From DATLHO01 sp035539855 (GTDB lineage: Bacteria; Bacteroidota; Ignavibacteria; OLB7), in the NCBI GenBank assembly GCA_035539855.1, contig DATLHO010000169.1, positions 1 to 64,000 on the forward strand: DNA of 64,000 nucleotides, read 5' to 3'. The notes beneath the pieces are model-generated. The model did not search any database, had not been told where the DNA came from, and saw only the letters and a program-made list of their open reading frames with translations. This document shows positions 51,028 to 59,254 of the stretch, one piece after another (position 1 is the first letter of the stretch; each line of letters opens with the position of its first letter). Made by a program: the position numbers and the translations under genes.

Positions 51028-51618
51028 ATGACGACGCTTCACGGCTTCAACGCCACGCCGCATCCGAGCTCGAAGCTGCGCGAGTACCTCGAGGAGGTCC
51101 GCGGAGCCTACGTCGAGCGACTCGCGCGCGCGATCGCGAAGCGGGGCGAGCAGCAGACCGGCGTCGAGATCCTCGTCGAGCGCACCGACGACGATGAGCC
51201 CGAGCGACTCTTCAGGATGTTCCGCGCCGACATGCTTCTGGTCGATGGCGAAGCCGCACAGGTCGAGGTGATCGAGGGACCGTTCGCCATCGACGACGTC
51301 GTCTTCGACTTCGCCGGCGTGCCGATCACGATCCACGATCTCGCGTGGGAGAACTGCCTGGTCAGTGCCCGCGGCCCCGATCCGAATCTCGAGGCGATCG
51401 GACTGTGGGCGGTGCGTTGGCTCGACGTCGCGGAGCAGCGCGCGCCGGACGCGCGTGGGCTCCGACACGCGATCCATCAGGTCTCCCGTCCGCGCCGCCA
51501 TGATGGCGACTGGTCGATCCACGTCGACTTCGGCTCGGCCGACGTCGACGCGTTCATCGAGCTGCTGCAGATCGCCACGTTCGAAGCGGCCGCTGTCGAC
51601 ATCTGGATCCCACAGTAA
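51028..51618 (+). CDS. Hypothetical protein, possibly first gene of the ADP-ribosylglycohydrolase operon
   Basis: 196 residues, acidic, no signal peptide or membrane segment, so probably cytoplasmic. No family recognised. The region LLVDGEAAQVEVIEGPFAI and the C-terminal half with a tryptophan-rich WENCL ... LWAVRWLDVAEQ pattern look globular. Start ATG follows the icd terminator by about 40 bases. It ends 70 bases before the ADP-ribosylglycohydrolase gene, same strand, so cotranscription is likely but not shown. Confidence 0.7.
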   Translation: MTTLHGFNATPHPSSKLREYLEEVRGAYVERLARAIAKRGEQQTGVEILVERTDDDEPERLFRMFRADMLLVDGEAAQVEVIEGPFAIDDVVFDFAGVPITIHDLAWENCLVSARGPDPNLEAIGLWAVRWLDVAEQRAPDARGLRHAIHQVSRPRRHDGDWSIHVDFGSADVDAFIELLQIATFEAAAVDIWIPQ

Positions 51619-51688
51619 TCGCGCTCGACACCGTGCGAGCAGGTCGAGCACACGGCCATCACGGAGATCTCCGACATTCGAGGTCAGC

Positions 51689-52783
51689 ATGCCATCGCAC
51701 CACATACTGCGCAGCCGGATCGAGGGAGGCATCCTCGGGCTGCTCGTCGGCGACGCGCTCGGCGTTCCGTACGAATTCAATTCGCCATCGAATCTTCCGC
51801 CGCTCGAGGCGATCGAGATGACGCCGCCCGCCGACTTTCGGCGGTCGCACGCGGGTGTGCTTCCGGGCACGTGGTCCGACGACGGCGCGCAGGCGCTCGC
51901 GCTGCTTGCCTCGCTGCTCGAATGCGATCGGCTCGACCTCGACGACCTCGCGCGACGGCTGCTCGCATGGCGCGATCACGGCGCCATGACTCCCGACGAT
52001 CGGATGTTCGACATCGGCGTCCAGACATCCGCAGCGCTCTCGGCGCTGGACCGGGGTACTCCGGCCGAGCAGGCGGGTCCGAGCGACGCGCGCAGCAACG
52101 GCAACGGCTCGCTGATGCGCGTGCTGCCGCTTGCACTGTGGCACCGCGGCAGCGACGAAGAGCTGGCAGCCGACGCGATGCGCCAGTCGCTCGTGACGCA
52201 CGGGCACATTCGCTCGCAGCTCTGCTGCGCGTTGTACGTGCTCTGGGCGCGCGCGCTGATGCAGATGCCCGGTGACACATCCGTGGGCAAGGCGACCGGG
52301 CTCGACGAAGGATCGAAGAGCGACGACGCGACCGAGCGCGAAGTATGGTCTCACAGTGCTGATCCGATCGAGCGCGACGATCTGTCTCCGCGTGACGTCA
52401 CCGGTGTCGACGATGCCTGGGCGCGCGCCGTCGCGACGCTGCGTGCGCTCCATGCGCCCGGCACGGTCGCCCGCACCGAGCTCGATACGGTGATCGACCC
52501 CGATGGCGAGCATCGTCCCGGCGGCTCCGGCTACGTCGTCGATGCGCTGCACTCGGCGCGCTGGGCCGTCGCGCAGGGAGCGTACGAATCCGTCGTCAAG
52601 CGCGCCGTCGGCCTTGGCCACGACACCGACACGACGGCCTGCATCGCCGGTGGCATCGCCGGCGTTCGCGACGGCGTCGAGGCAATCCCCTCGCGCTGGC
52701 TCGATGCCCTGCGAGGCATGTCGCTCGTGCGGCCGCTCATCGACGCACTTGTCGCACGTCACCAACCGATGGAGACATCATGA
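51689..52783 (+). CDS. ADP-ribosylglycohydrolase (DraG/ARH family)
   Basis: 364 residues. The family hydrolyses ADP-ribose from proteins or other targets with two Mg ions. N-terminal IEGGILGLLVGDALGVPYEF and the metal motif at 61-66 (TWSDDG, for the usual TDDT-type) are present, as is SNGNGSLMRVLPLAL and the C-terminal GHDTDTTACIAGGIAG (from about 310) that supplies the second set of ligands. About 45 residues of acidic low complexity are inserted near 205-250. It overlaps the VOC gene by ATGA. The ADP-ribosyltransferase partner is not in the window. Confidence 0.9.
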   Translation: MPSHHILRSRIEGGILGLLVGDALGVPYEFNSPSNLPPLEAIEMTPPADFRRSHAGVLPGTWSDDGAQALALLASLLECDRLDLDDLARRLLAWRDHGAMTPDDRMFDIGVQTSAALSALDRGTPAEQAGPSDARSNGNGSLMRVLPLALWHRGSDEELAADAMRQSLVTHGHIRSQLCCALYVLWARALMQMPGDTSVGKATGLDEGSKSDDATEREVWSHSADPIERDDLSPRDVTGVDDAWARAVATLRALHAPGTVARTELDTVIDPDGEHRPGGSGYVVDALHSARWAVAQGAYESVVKRAVGLGHDTDTTACIAGGIAGVRDGVEAIPSRWLDALRGMSLVRPLIDALVARHQPMETS

Positions 52784-53151
52784 TCAACGCGCTCGTTCCT
52801 TTCGTCCACGTCGCCGACGTCCAACGATCCATCGACTTCTACGCGAAGCTCGGCATGAGCGTGAGCAACACGTTCGTGCCGACCGGCGATAACGACCCTG
52901 CGTGGGCATGGCTCGAGACGGGCAATGCGAAGTTGATGGTGGCTCGCGCCGATGGGCCGATCGATCATCGCCAGCAGGGCGTGCTGTTCTACACGTACTG
53001 CTCCGACATCGACGCCGTGCACGGCGCGCTGACGGAGGCCGGCGTGACCGTGGGACCGATCAAGCGGCAGTTCTACGCACCGAACGGAGAGTTTCGGATC
53101 GAGGATCCCGACGGGTACGTCGTCATGATGATGCAGGAGGTCAACGAGTGA
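52780..53151 (+). CDS. VOC-superfamily (glyoxalase/bleomycin-resistance-like) protein
   Basis: 123 residues, one VOC domain with paired beta-alpha-beta-beta-beta units. Starts MINALVPFVHVADVQRSIDFYAKLGM with the typical first histidine, and ends FRIEDPDGYVVMMMQ with the glutamate/glutamine metal position. The family includes metal-dependent lyases, dioxygenases and resistance proteins, so function is open. It is coupled to both neighbours by 4-base overlaps, which makes it part of the ADP-ribosylglycohydrolase operon. Confidence 0.9.
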   Translation: MINALVPFVHVADVQRSIDFYAKLGMSVSNTFVPTGDNDPAWAWLETGNAKLMVARADGPIDHRQQGVLFYTYCSDIDAVHGALTEAGVTVGPIKRQFYAPNGEFRIEDPDGYVVMMMQEVNE

Positions 53152-53894
53152 ACCAGCGGATGATGATGCTGATGCTGACGCTCGTCGTGGTCGGCTGCGC
53201 GGCAATCGGATCGCAAGCGCAAGGGCCGATCATCGATGGCGCTGCACTGCTGACGCCAACCGAGATTACGGCGATGCGTGAGCAGGTCTCGGAGATCGAG
53301 GAACGCTCGACGGTGCAGATCGCGGTGGTCACGGTGCGGGCGCTCGGCGAGGAATCGATCGAGAGCTACGCGCTGCGCACGTTCGCGGCGATGAAGCTCG
53401 GTCAGGCCGGCGTCAACAACGGAGTGCTGATCGTCGTCGCGCCCTTCGATCGTCGTATGCGCATCGAGGTCGGGACCGGACTCGAGTGGCAGATCCCCGA
53501 CTCGACGGCCGCGGCGGTCATCGACGCGATGATCGAGCAGTTCAGGGCAGAGCACTTCGCGGAAGGCATCGTTTCCGCGATCGACCAGCTCGCGCGTCTC
53601 GCGACGGCTGTCGAATGGGGTGTGCGATACGACGACGTCGCGTCGCTCGTCGGCGACGGCACTGCGGCCGTCGGGCGCATCGCGGAGCTCGGCGGCACCG
53701 TCAGCGCGCTCGACGATACGGGCGCGGTTCTCGATGTCGACGGAGTCAGTGTCGACGCACGACTGCCACCGCACTGGAGCGGCACCGGCAGCCAGCTCGC
53801 GGTCGGCAGCCGCGTGTCGCTCGTTACCCGTGTCCGCTCCGTCTCGCCTCTGGTCGTCGAAGTGCTTGAGATATCAACAGCGACCGGGCTATGA
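53148..53894 (+). CDS. Exported TPM-domain protein
   Basis: 248 residues. A signal peptide or lipoprotein-like start (VVVGCAAIGSQAQ; Cys could be lipidated) is followed by a TPM domain (about 27-150: ALLTPTEITAMREQVSEIE, then VQIAVVTVRAL and NNGVLIVVAPFDRRMRIEVGTGLEW). The C-terminal part (about 170-248, GTVSALDDTGAVLDVDG) looks like a small OB-fold-type barrel, an unusual addition for TPM proteins. TPM domains occur in photosystem II repair and are putative acid phosphatases. The GTG start overlaps the VOC stop; an ATG at 53160 is the alternative. Confidence 0.8.
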   Translation: MNQRMMMLMLTLVVVGCAAIGSQAQGPIIDGAALLTPTEITAMREQVSEIEERSTVQIAVVTVRALGEESIESYALRTFAAMKLGQAGVNNGVLIVVAPFDRRMRIEVGTGLEWQIPDSTAAAVIDAMIEQFRAEHFAEGIVSAIDQLARLATAVEWGVRYDDVASLVGDGTAAVGRIAELGGTVSALDDTGAVLDVDGVSVDARLPPHWSGTGSQLAVGSRVSLVTRVRSVSPLVVEVLEISTATGL

Positions 53895-54991
53895 GAGTTC
53901 CAACAATCTCCGACGTCGACGCGATCGCCGCGATGGGCGATCCGGCGGCGCGCAACCGCGCGATCACCGCGTGCTACCACGAGCTCTCGGCCGCGCTCGC
54001 TCCGATCGTCGGCGGCGGCGCGAACTGGTGCACATTCGCGACGTGGGCATCGCGGCAGGCCGGACAGACGATTCGCGGCGAGGATCTGCGGCAGTCGTTC
54101 GAGGACCACCTGCGGGGCTCGACCGAGCTGATCACGACGCTGGGACTGATCGCGCGCGCGGTCGCCGGAAGCGCGGTGCGTGACGTCGAGACATTCATTC
54201 GACGCATGAGCGGGGCGCTCGATCTCGACGCCGCGTTCGCGCGCGCATCCGACGCGGTCGCTCGCGGCAACCGCAAGGTGTTCGAGGAGATCGCGCGCGA
54301 GTTCGCCCGCTTCCTCGAGACCGTTGCCCGCGACGAATCCTACGACGAGGCGCGCGTCGTCGCGTTCTGCGGCGCGCTGCGCGACGGCGATCCTCCCGAC
54401 GGCCAGCGCCACCTGCGCGACGCGTTCGCGACGTACGCGCGGGCGCGCTTCGAGACCGACGCGGTGCGCCGCGCGCAGATGCTCTTCCGCGCGAACCTGC
54501 TCGTCGGGCTGCACGAGCAGACGCGGCTGCAGCCGGAGATCGCCGAAGCGATCACGACGACGCTGGGCGAGCCCGCGGAGCTGCGCCGGCGCCTGCGCGC
54601 GATCGTGCTGCCGGGCGTCTGGTCGACGATCGTCAACGGGCTCGCGGGACTGTTCCGGCGGCGACCGCCGCTCGACCCGCTGCTCGACCGACTCGTCGCC
54701 GAAGTGACGCTCGCGCTGCGCCGCGTCGTGACCGCCGCGCTGATGACGCTGCACATGCCGCGCGGCGTGGTGCTGCGCCTGGGCCAGGACCTGACCGGGA
54801 CATATCCGCCATCCCTGGCGACGATCGCCGATGCCGAGCTGCAGGCGCTGCTGGCGCGCATCGATCCGACACCGAACAGCCTGCGCGAGAGCGGCGCGAT
54901 CGACTGGGCGGACTTCAACGATCGCATCCACTACATCGCGGAGCTTTTCCGCACGCGGCACGAGGACGCGTCGCTCTTCGACGCGCCGTGA
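53891..54991 (+). CDS. Conserved-looking hypothetical protein with NWCTFATW motif
   Basis: 366 residues, mostly helical, Arg/Ala-rich, no signal peptide. The striking segment at about 45-62 is ANWCTFATWASRQAGQTIR, with adjacent Trp, Cys and Trp suggesting a functional site. A hydrophobic stretch near 240-300 (VLPGVWSTIVNGLAGLF, TLALRRVVTAALMTLHMP) might associate with membranes. I recall similar NWCTFATWAS proteins as uncharacterised in other phyla but cannot name a family. It overlaps the TPM gene by ATGA and is last in the operon. Confidence 0.75.
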   Translation: MRVPTISDVDAIAAMGDPAARNRAITACYHELSAALAPIVGGGANWCTFATWASRQAGQTIRGEDLRQSFEDHLRGSTELITTLGLIARAVAGSAVRDVETFIRRMSGALDLDAAFARASDAVARGNRKVFEEIAREFARFLETVARDESYDEARVVAFCGALRDGDPPDGQRHLRDAFATYARARFETDAVRRAQMLFRANLLVGLHEQTRLQPEIAEAITTTLGEPAELRRRLRAIVLPGVWSTIVNGLAGLFRRRPPLDPLLDRLVAEVTLALRRVVTAALMTLHMPRGVVLRLGQDLTGTYPPSLATIADAELQALLARIDPTPNSLRESGAIDWADFNDRIHYIAELFRTRHEDASLFDAP

Positions 54992-55011
54992 CCGTCGGCC
55001 GGCGCTACACA

Positions 55012-55043
55012 TTTGCTCACAAAGCGCATCAGCCCTATCTTTG
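55012..55043 (+). promoter_or_regulatory. Consensus Bacteroidota promoter of the OM protein/propeller operon
   Basis: TTTG at 55012-55015, 20-base spacer, TATCTTTG at 55036-55043: full match to both boxes. This is the best promoter in the window. The leader to the ATG at 55208 would be about 155 bases. Confidence 0.8.
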
Positions 55044-55207
55044 ACGCGTCTCTGCGTCGCACACCCCGCGCGTTATTCGACCCGGACCTGCCACGCGCCT
55101 CTCGCATTCCAACGATCCTGCAATCCACGCCCACGGCCTGATTTCGCCCATTGCGGCGGATCGCCCGCGGCATACCCGTTTGTGTCGTCCATTCTCCCGG
55201 ACCTCCG

Positions 55208-55822
55208 ATGAAAGCACTTCTCCTCGGTGCAGCCCTGCTGCTCACTCTCGCGCTTCCCGCGACCGCCCAAAAGGCCTCGATGTGGAAGCACCTGCAGCGC
55301 CCCGACGCCGGCGCCTCGCTTCGGTTCATGACGCTCTCCTCCGGTGACACCAGCCGTTTCGAGATGACCGGCATCGGCGCGATCGGAGGGTTCAACCTGC
55401 CGTTCCTGGAGCTCGGCGAGGACATGAGTCTCGGTTTCAACCCAAATATCGTTTGGGGGTACTACCTGTCGACGGACATGCTCGGAATGTCGTTCGAGAT
55501 CCCCGCCTACATCACGTTCAAATGGGGCACCGACGCTACCTGGGGAGGTTCGAAAAGCTGGGTCGGCACGACACTCGGTCTCGGCTACGACTACAACGTT
55601 CTGGTCCTGTCGGAGCTCGGCATTGTCAGCTATGGCATCCCGAGCCTCATGGCCGAGGTGAACTTCGGCAAGCGCCGCGGCGGCGTCGGCCTGATCAAAC
55701 TGCGCTATTCGATGGGACTCGGCGGCTACACACACGAGGTCCTCGACGACTCCAGTTCCGACATCTACAACCTCGACTTCACGCAGTACGGCTTCGACCT
55801 GATCATCACGAGCGGATACTGA
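55208..55822 (+). CDS. Small outer-membrane beta-barrel protein
   Basis: 204 residues. A clean signal peptide (MKALLLGAALLLTLALPATAQ is 21 long, cleaved after ATAQ) precedes a protein rich in Gly, aromatic and alternating polar residues, with strands such as SLGFNPNIVWGYYLS and GGVGLIKLRYSMGLGGYTHE. That fits an 8- to 10-stranded outer-membrane barrel. No specific family recognised. It follows a consensus promoter and precedes the beta-propeller gene by 32 bases; the pair is probably highly expressed together. Confidence 0.75.
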   Translation: MKALLLGAALLLTLALPATAQKASMWKHLQRPDAGASLRFMTLSSGDTSRFEMTGIGAIGGFNLPFLELGEDMSLGFNPNIVWGYYLSTDMLGMSFEIPAYITFKWGTDATWGGSKSWVGTTLGLGYDYNVLVLSELGIVSYGIPSLMAEVNFGKRRGGVGLIKLRYSMGLGGYTHEVLDDSSSDIYNLDFTQYGFDLIITSGY

Positions 55823-55854
55823 TCAACCCTGCCCCAACCCAATTCCCCGATACC

Positions 55855-58116
55855 ATGAAAATCCTCCAATTGATGTTCCTGATGCTTGCCTGCGTCGTCA
55901 CGACGTCGGCGCAGACGCAGTGGGAATTCAAGCTCGACCAGGAAGTCTACAACCCGATCCTCTCGCCTGATGGATCGCGCCTCGTGTACTTCACCGAAGA
56001 CGATTCATCGGTCGCGCACTGCGTCGATGTGGCTACCGGCAAACACGCGTGGTCGCGCACGCTCAACGACTTCGACAACTTCCAGGTCGGCCGCTTCGTC
56101 GGCAACGACACCGTGCTGCTCGGACAGCAGACCCGCTTCGAGTTCGTCAACGCGAAGAACGGCTCGGTCTTCGACACCGTCGCGATCGCCGGCGACTCGT
56201 GGGACGAGCTCGTCTGGAACAACACCGCCGACGCCGAGCACGACACGATCCGTCCCTACTTCATGGGATCGGTCGGCATCTTCTACTTCGACGACGGCAT
56301 GCAGATCCTCGATCTCTCCGGCGCGAAGCTGATCTATCAGACCGAGGAGTCGCCGAGCGCGCTCAAGTACAAGCAGTGGGAGACGGTGCTGATGATCAAC
56401 CCGACGAGCGGAGCCGACACGCTGTACTTCGTCGACGTCGAGAAGAAGAAGGTGGTCTACAAGGCCGACAAGGACGGTGACGATCTGAACTCGAGCGTCT
56501 ACCAGCCGTTCGCGATCTCCAACGGAGAGCTCATGCTCTTCAATGAGGATAACATCCAGAGCGTCGACCTGGCGACGAGCAAGCTGAACGCGACGATCGA
56601 CATCGATCCGGATGATCCCGAGTTCTATTCGCCGGTGATCTTCAAGGAGGCGCTCTACCTGATGGTCAGCGACGAGGGTGTGCAGTCGCTCTACAAGACG
56701 AAGACCGGAGAGCTGCTCTGGAAGACGAAGGAGGGAGACATCGCCGGCGTCGCCGAACAGCTCGTCGAGCTGCCGAACGACGAGGGATTGCTCTACGCCT
56801 ACGACGATGACGGGCGGATGATGATCTACAAGGTCGGCATGAAGACCGGCAACATCATCTGGAACCGCCACATGTTCACGCAGGACGGCGAGTTCGAGAC
56901 CGGGCACAAGCAGGGCAACCAGCTTCTGGCGACGCTCGGCAAGATCGCGCTGAGCATGCTCACAGCCTACGGCAGCGGCGGCAGCGGCGGCCGCTGGGGG
57001 CACAACCCCTACACCGGCATGATGGAGTATCGGCCCGGTTTCGGTTCGAGCATGCACGACCGCCGCGTGCGCCAGGAGAACATCCGCCGCGCCAACGAGA
57101 TGTACAACTCGTGGATCAACACCGAGAAGAAGAGCGACGGCTACACCGCGCTGCTCGAGATGAAGGATGACCAGGCGATCTTCGTCGCCGGCGGTCTCGT
57201 CTACTCGCCGGCATCGAAGGGCGACGCCGACAGCTACAACGGCGAGGGACTGATCACGCTGAACCTGAAGGACGGCTCGGTCGTCTCGAACCAGGCGGTG
57301 CCGCTGATCGCGCTGTCGGACAAGGACAAGTTCAACGCGGTGCAGGACATCAACATCCGCAAGCTCGACTCGACCGACGCGCGCGCGCTCATCGGCGTCA
57401 ACGACGTGTACATCGCACGGCTCGACAAGATCGAGCGCTTCAGCTTCGGCGAAGAGGCGATCACCTTCATCAACTCGAGCGTGCGCGAGGTGACCTTCCG
57501 CGCCAACCACGACGACGAGTACTACGACTACTGGCGCATCGACGCGTCGGTCACGCCGGCGAAGAAGATCCTGCTGGCACGCACGTGGGTGCCGAACCTG
57601 CTGTTCATCGACAGCACGGTCGAGGTGAAGACGACGCTGAAGCTGGAGGAGGAGCAGTGGCAGGGATATCCTCTGATCACCGGCGACGTCAGCGATGCGT
57701 CATTCGTCAATCCGAAGTGGACCCTCAACGAGGATCAGATCGACGAGTTCCAGGTCGGTGATCTCGGCGAGGATGTCAAGTTCGACAACCGGATCCAGGG
57801 CGTCATGCAGCACGGTGCCGACGTCTACATGCTCGGCAGCGACGCGATCGGCTTCATCTCCGGCGACGGCAAATGCAAGTGGGCGCACGAGTGGGCGCCG
57901 GATTCGACGGAGCTGAAGTCCGGCTTCACGATGCTCGACCGTGCGTTCATCTACGCCACCGGCGGCAGCTCCGCGGTGGTGATGGCGGGGTGCCCGAGCA
58001 AGGAGCTCAACAAGAGCCACATCGACTTCAGCGACACCGAGATCCTTCACAACAAGAAGGACCGCGCCGTGATCGTCGACACCGACGAGGGAATCATTCG
58101 CGGCTTCGCACTCTGA
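55855..58116 (+). CDS. Exported PQQ/WD-like beta-propeller protein
   Basis: 753 residues. Signal peptide MKILQLMFLMLACVVTTSAQ (20). The N-terminal half has repeated beta-propeller blades with the PQQ-like pattern A-x-D-x-x-T-G-x-x-x-W, e.g. CVDVATGKHAWSR, LYKTKTGELLWKT, IYKVGMKTGNIIWNR. A Gly-rich hydrophobic insert (about 360-400, with AYGSGGSGGRWGHNP) interrupts the propeller, and a second, less regular beta region follows. There is no T9SS sorting domain. It likely works with the upstream barrel as a periplasmic or outer-membrane partner. The function is unknown. Confidence 0.82.
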   Translation: MKILQLMFLMLACVVTTSAQTQWEFKLDQEVYNPILSPDGSRLVYFTEDDSSVAHCVDVATGKHAWSRTLNDFDNFQVGRFVGNDTVLLGQQTRFEFVNAKNGSVFDTVAIAGDSWDELVWNNTADAEHDTIRPYFMGSVGIFYFDDGMQILDLSGAKLIYQTEESPSALKYKQWETVLMINPTSGADTLYFVDVEKKKVVYKADKDGDDLNSSVYQPFAISNGELMLFNEDNIQSVDLATSKLNATIDIDPDDPEFYSPVIFKEALYLMVSDEGVQSLYKTKTGELLWKTKEGDIAGVAEQLVELPNDEGLLYAYDDDGRMMIYKVGMKTGNIIWNRHMFTQDGEFETGHKQGNQLLATLGKIALSMLTAYGSGGSGGRWGHNPYTGMMEYRPGFGSSMHDRRVRQENIRRANEMYNSWINTEKKSDGYTALLEMKDDQAIFVAGGLVYSPASKGDADSYNGEGLITLNLKDGSVVSNQAVPLIALSDKDKFNAVQDINIRKLDSTDARALIGVNDVYIARLDKIERFSFGEEAITFINSSVREVTFRANHDDEYYDYWRIDASVTPAKKILLARTWVPNLLFIDSTVEVKTTLKLEEEQWQGYPLITGDVSDASFVNPKWTLNEDQIDEFQVGDLGEDVKFDNRIQGVMQHGADVYMLGSDAIGFISGDGKCKWAHEWAPDSTELKSGFTMLDRAFIYATGGSSAVVMAGCPSKELNKSHIDFSDTEILHNKKDRAVIVDTDEGIIRGFAL

Positions 58117-58138
58117 TCGCGAAGAAGGTCTGACTGTC

Positions 58139-58170
58139 GAGGCCCCGGATGCACTGCGTCCGGGGCCTCT
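58139..58170 (+). terminator. Hairpin terminator after the propeller gene
   Basis: Perfect 11-bp stem GAGGCCCCGGA (58139-58149) with TCCGGGGCCTC (58159-58169) and a 9-base loop; tail is TCGCTTTCC, weakly T-rich. Confidence 0.65.
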
Positions 58171-58188
58171 CGCTTTCCGGCACTCCAG

Positions 58189-58692
58189 ATGCAGGGAGAT
58201 TCATCGCAGATCATCATCAAGCGCACGAGGCGCACGACCATGGCATCGGTTCGCGATCAGGCGCGCGCGCTCGCGCGCATCCTCGACAGTGCGTTCGAGG
58301 TTCCGGGTACACGCTTCCGCATCGGACTCGATCCGATCATCGGGCTCATCCCGGGCATTGGTGATCTGCTCGGCAGTGGCTTCTCGGCGTACATTCTCTG
58401 GCTCGGCGCCCGCGCCGGCGCGCCCGTGCCCGTGCTCGCGCGCATGTTCGTCAACGTCGCGGTCGAAATGATCGTCGGCACGATCCCGCTCATCGGCGAC
58501 CTCTTCGACGCCGGCTGGAAGGCGAACCAGCGCAACGTCGATCTGCTGGAGGACTACCTCGACAATCCGCGTCGCGCGACCGCGACGAGCACGGTGTTCA
58601 CCGTGCTGGCGATCGTCGCGCTCATCGCGCTCGTGGCCGGAACGATCTGGCTCGCGGCGCGCATCATCACGTGGATCTTCGGCGCGCTTTAA
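58189..58692 (+). CDS. DUF4112 membrane protein
   Basis: 167 residues. The DUF4112 signature LDSAFEVPGTRFRIGLDPIIGLIPGIGDLLGS (cited in parts) is near the N-terminus, followed by ANQRNVDLLEDYL and a C-terminal pair of membrane helices. The family is a small, widespread membrane protein of unknown function. The ATG at 58240 (MASVRDQARAL) fits the family start better than the ATG at 58189; the longer form is listed. No operon partner is evident. Confidence 0.82.
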   Translation: MQGDSSQIIIKRTRRTTMASVRDQARALARILDSAFEVPGTRFRIGLDPIIGLIPGIGDLLGSGFSAYILWLGARAGAPVPVLARMFVNVAVEMIVGTIPLIGDLFDAGWKANQRNVDLLEDYLDNPRRATATSTVFTVLAIVALIALVAGTIWLAARIITWIFGAL

Positions 58693-58777
58693 TGCACCGA
58701 CGGACGATCGCGACCGTGACGAGTGGCACGCTGACGCGTGAACGACGGCCGGCCCCACATACTTCGCACCCCGAGAG

Positions 58778-59254
58778 ATGGAAGACTTCGGATCGATCAT
58801 TCAGGCGACGCTCACTCCGGTCACGCTGATTTCCGGCGTAGGGCTGCTGCTGTTGAGCATGGTCAACCGCTACAACCACGCGCTCGACCGCGTTCGCCAG
58901 CAGCTCCGTGAGCTGCACACGCGATCCGAGGCCGAGCGCCAGAAGATCACCTACTCGATCGACATCATCTACGCGCGCTGCCGGCTGATCCGGCGCGCGA
59001 TTCTCTGCGTCGCGATCAGCGTCGTCGCAAGCGGCGCGATCGTGTTGCAGACCGCCGTCGAGGCGCTCTTCGGATTTCAGGCCTTCGCGGTGAAGGCACT
59101 GCTCCTCGTCGTCTCCATCGGCCTCGTCGTCGTCGCCGCGATCCTCTTCGTCATCGAGATCACGTATTCGCTCCGTGCGCTCGAGATCGAGATGGAGGAC
59201 GAGATGGTGCCGCGCAGCATGCTCTCGATCAGCCGGCGCCGCCGGGCTCAGTAG
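58778..59254 (+). CDS. DUF2721 membrane protein
   Basis: 158 residues with three hydrophobic segments. The N-terminal IIQATLTPVTLISGVGLLLLSMVNRYNHALDRVR matches the DUF2721 pattern (a membrane helix followed by NRYxxxxDRxR). Function unknown. It converges on the baeRF-like gene on the opposite strand with a 7-base overlap of the two stop regions, so the two transcripts are antisense at their 3' ends. Confidence 0.82.
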   Translation: MEDFGSIIQATLTPVTLISGVGLLLLSMVNRYNHALDRVRQQLRELHTRSEAERQKITYSIDIIYARCRLIRRAILCVAISVVASGAIVLQTAVEALFGFQAFAVKALLLVVSIGLVVVAAILFVIEITYSLRALEIEMEDEMVPRSMLSISRRRRAQ

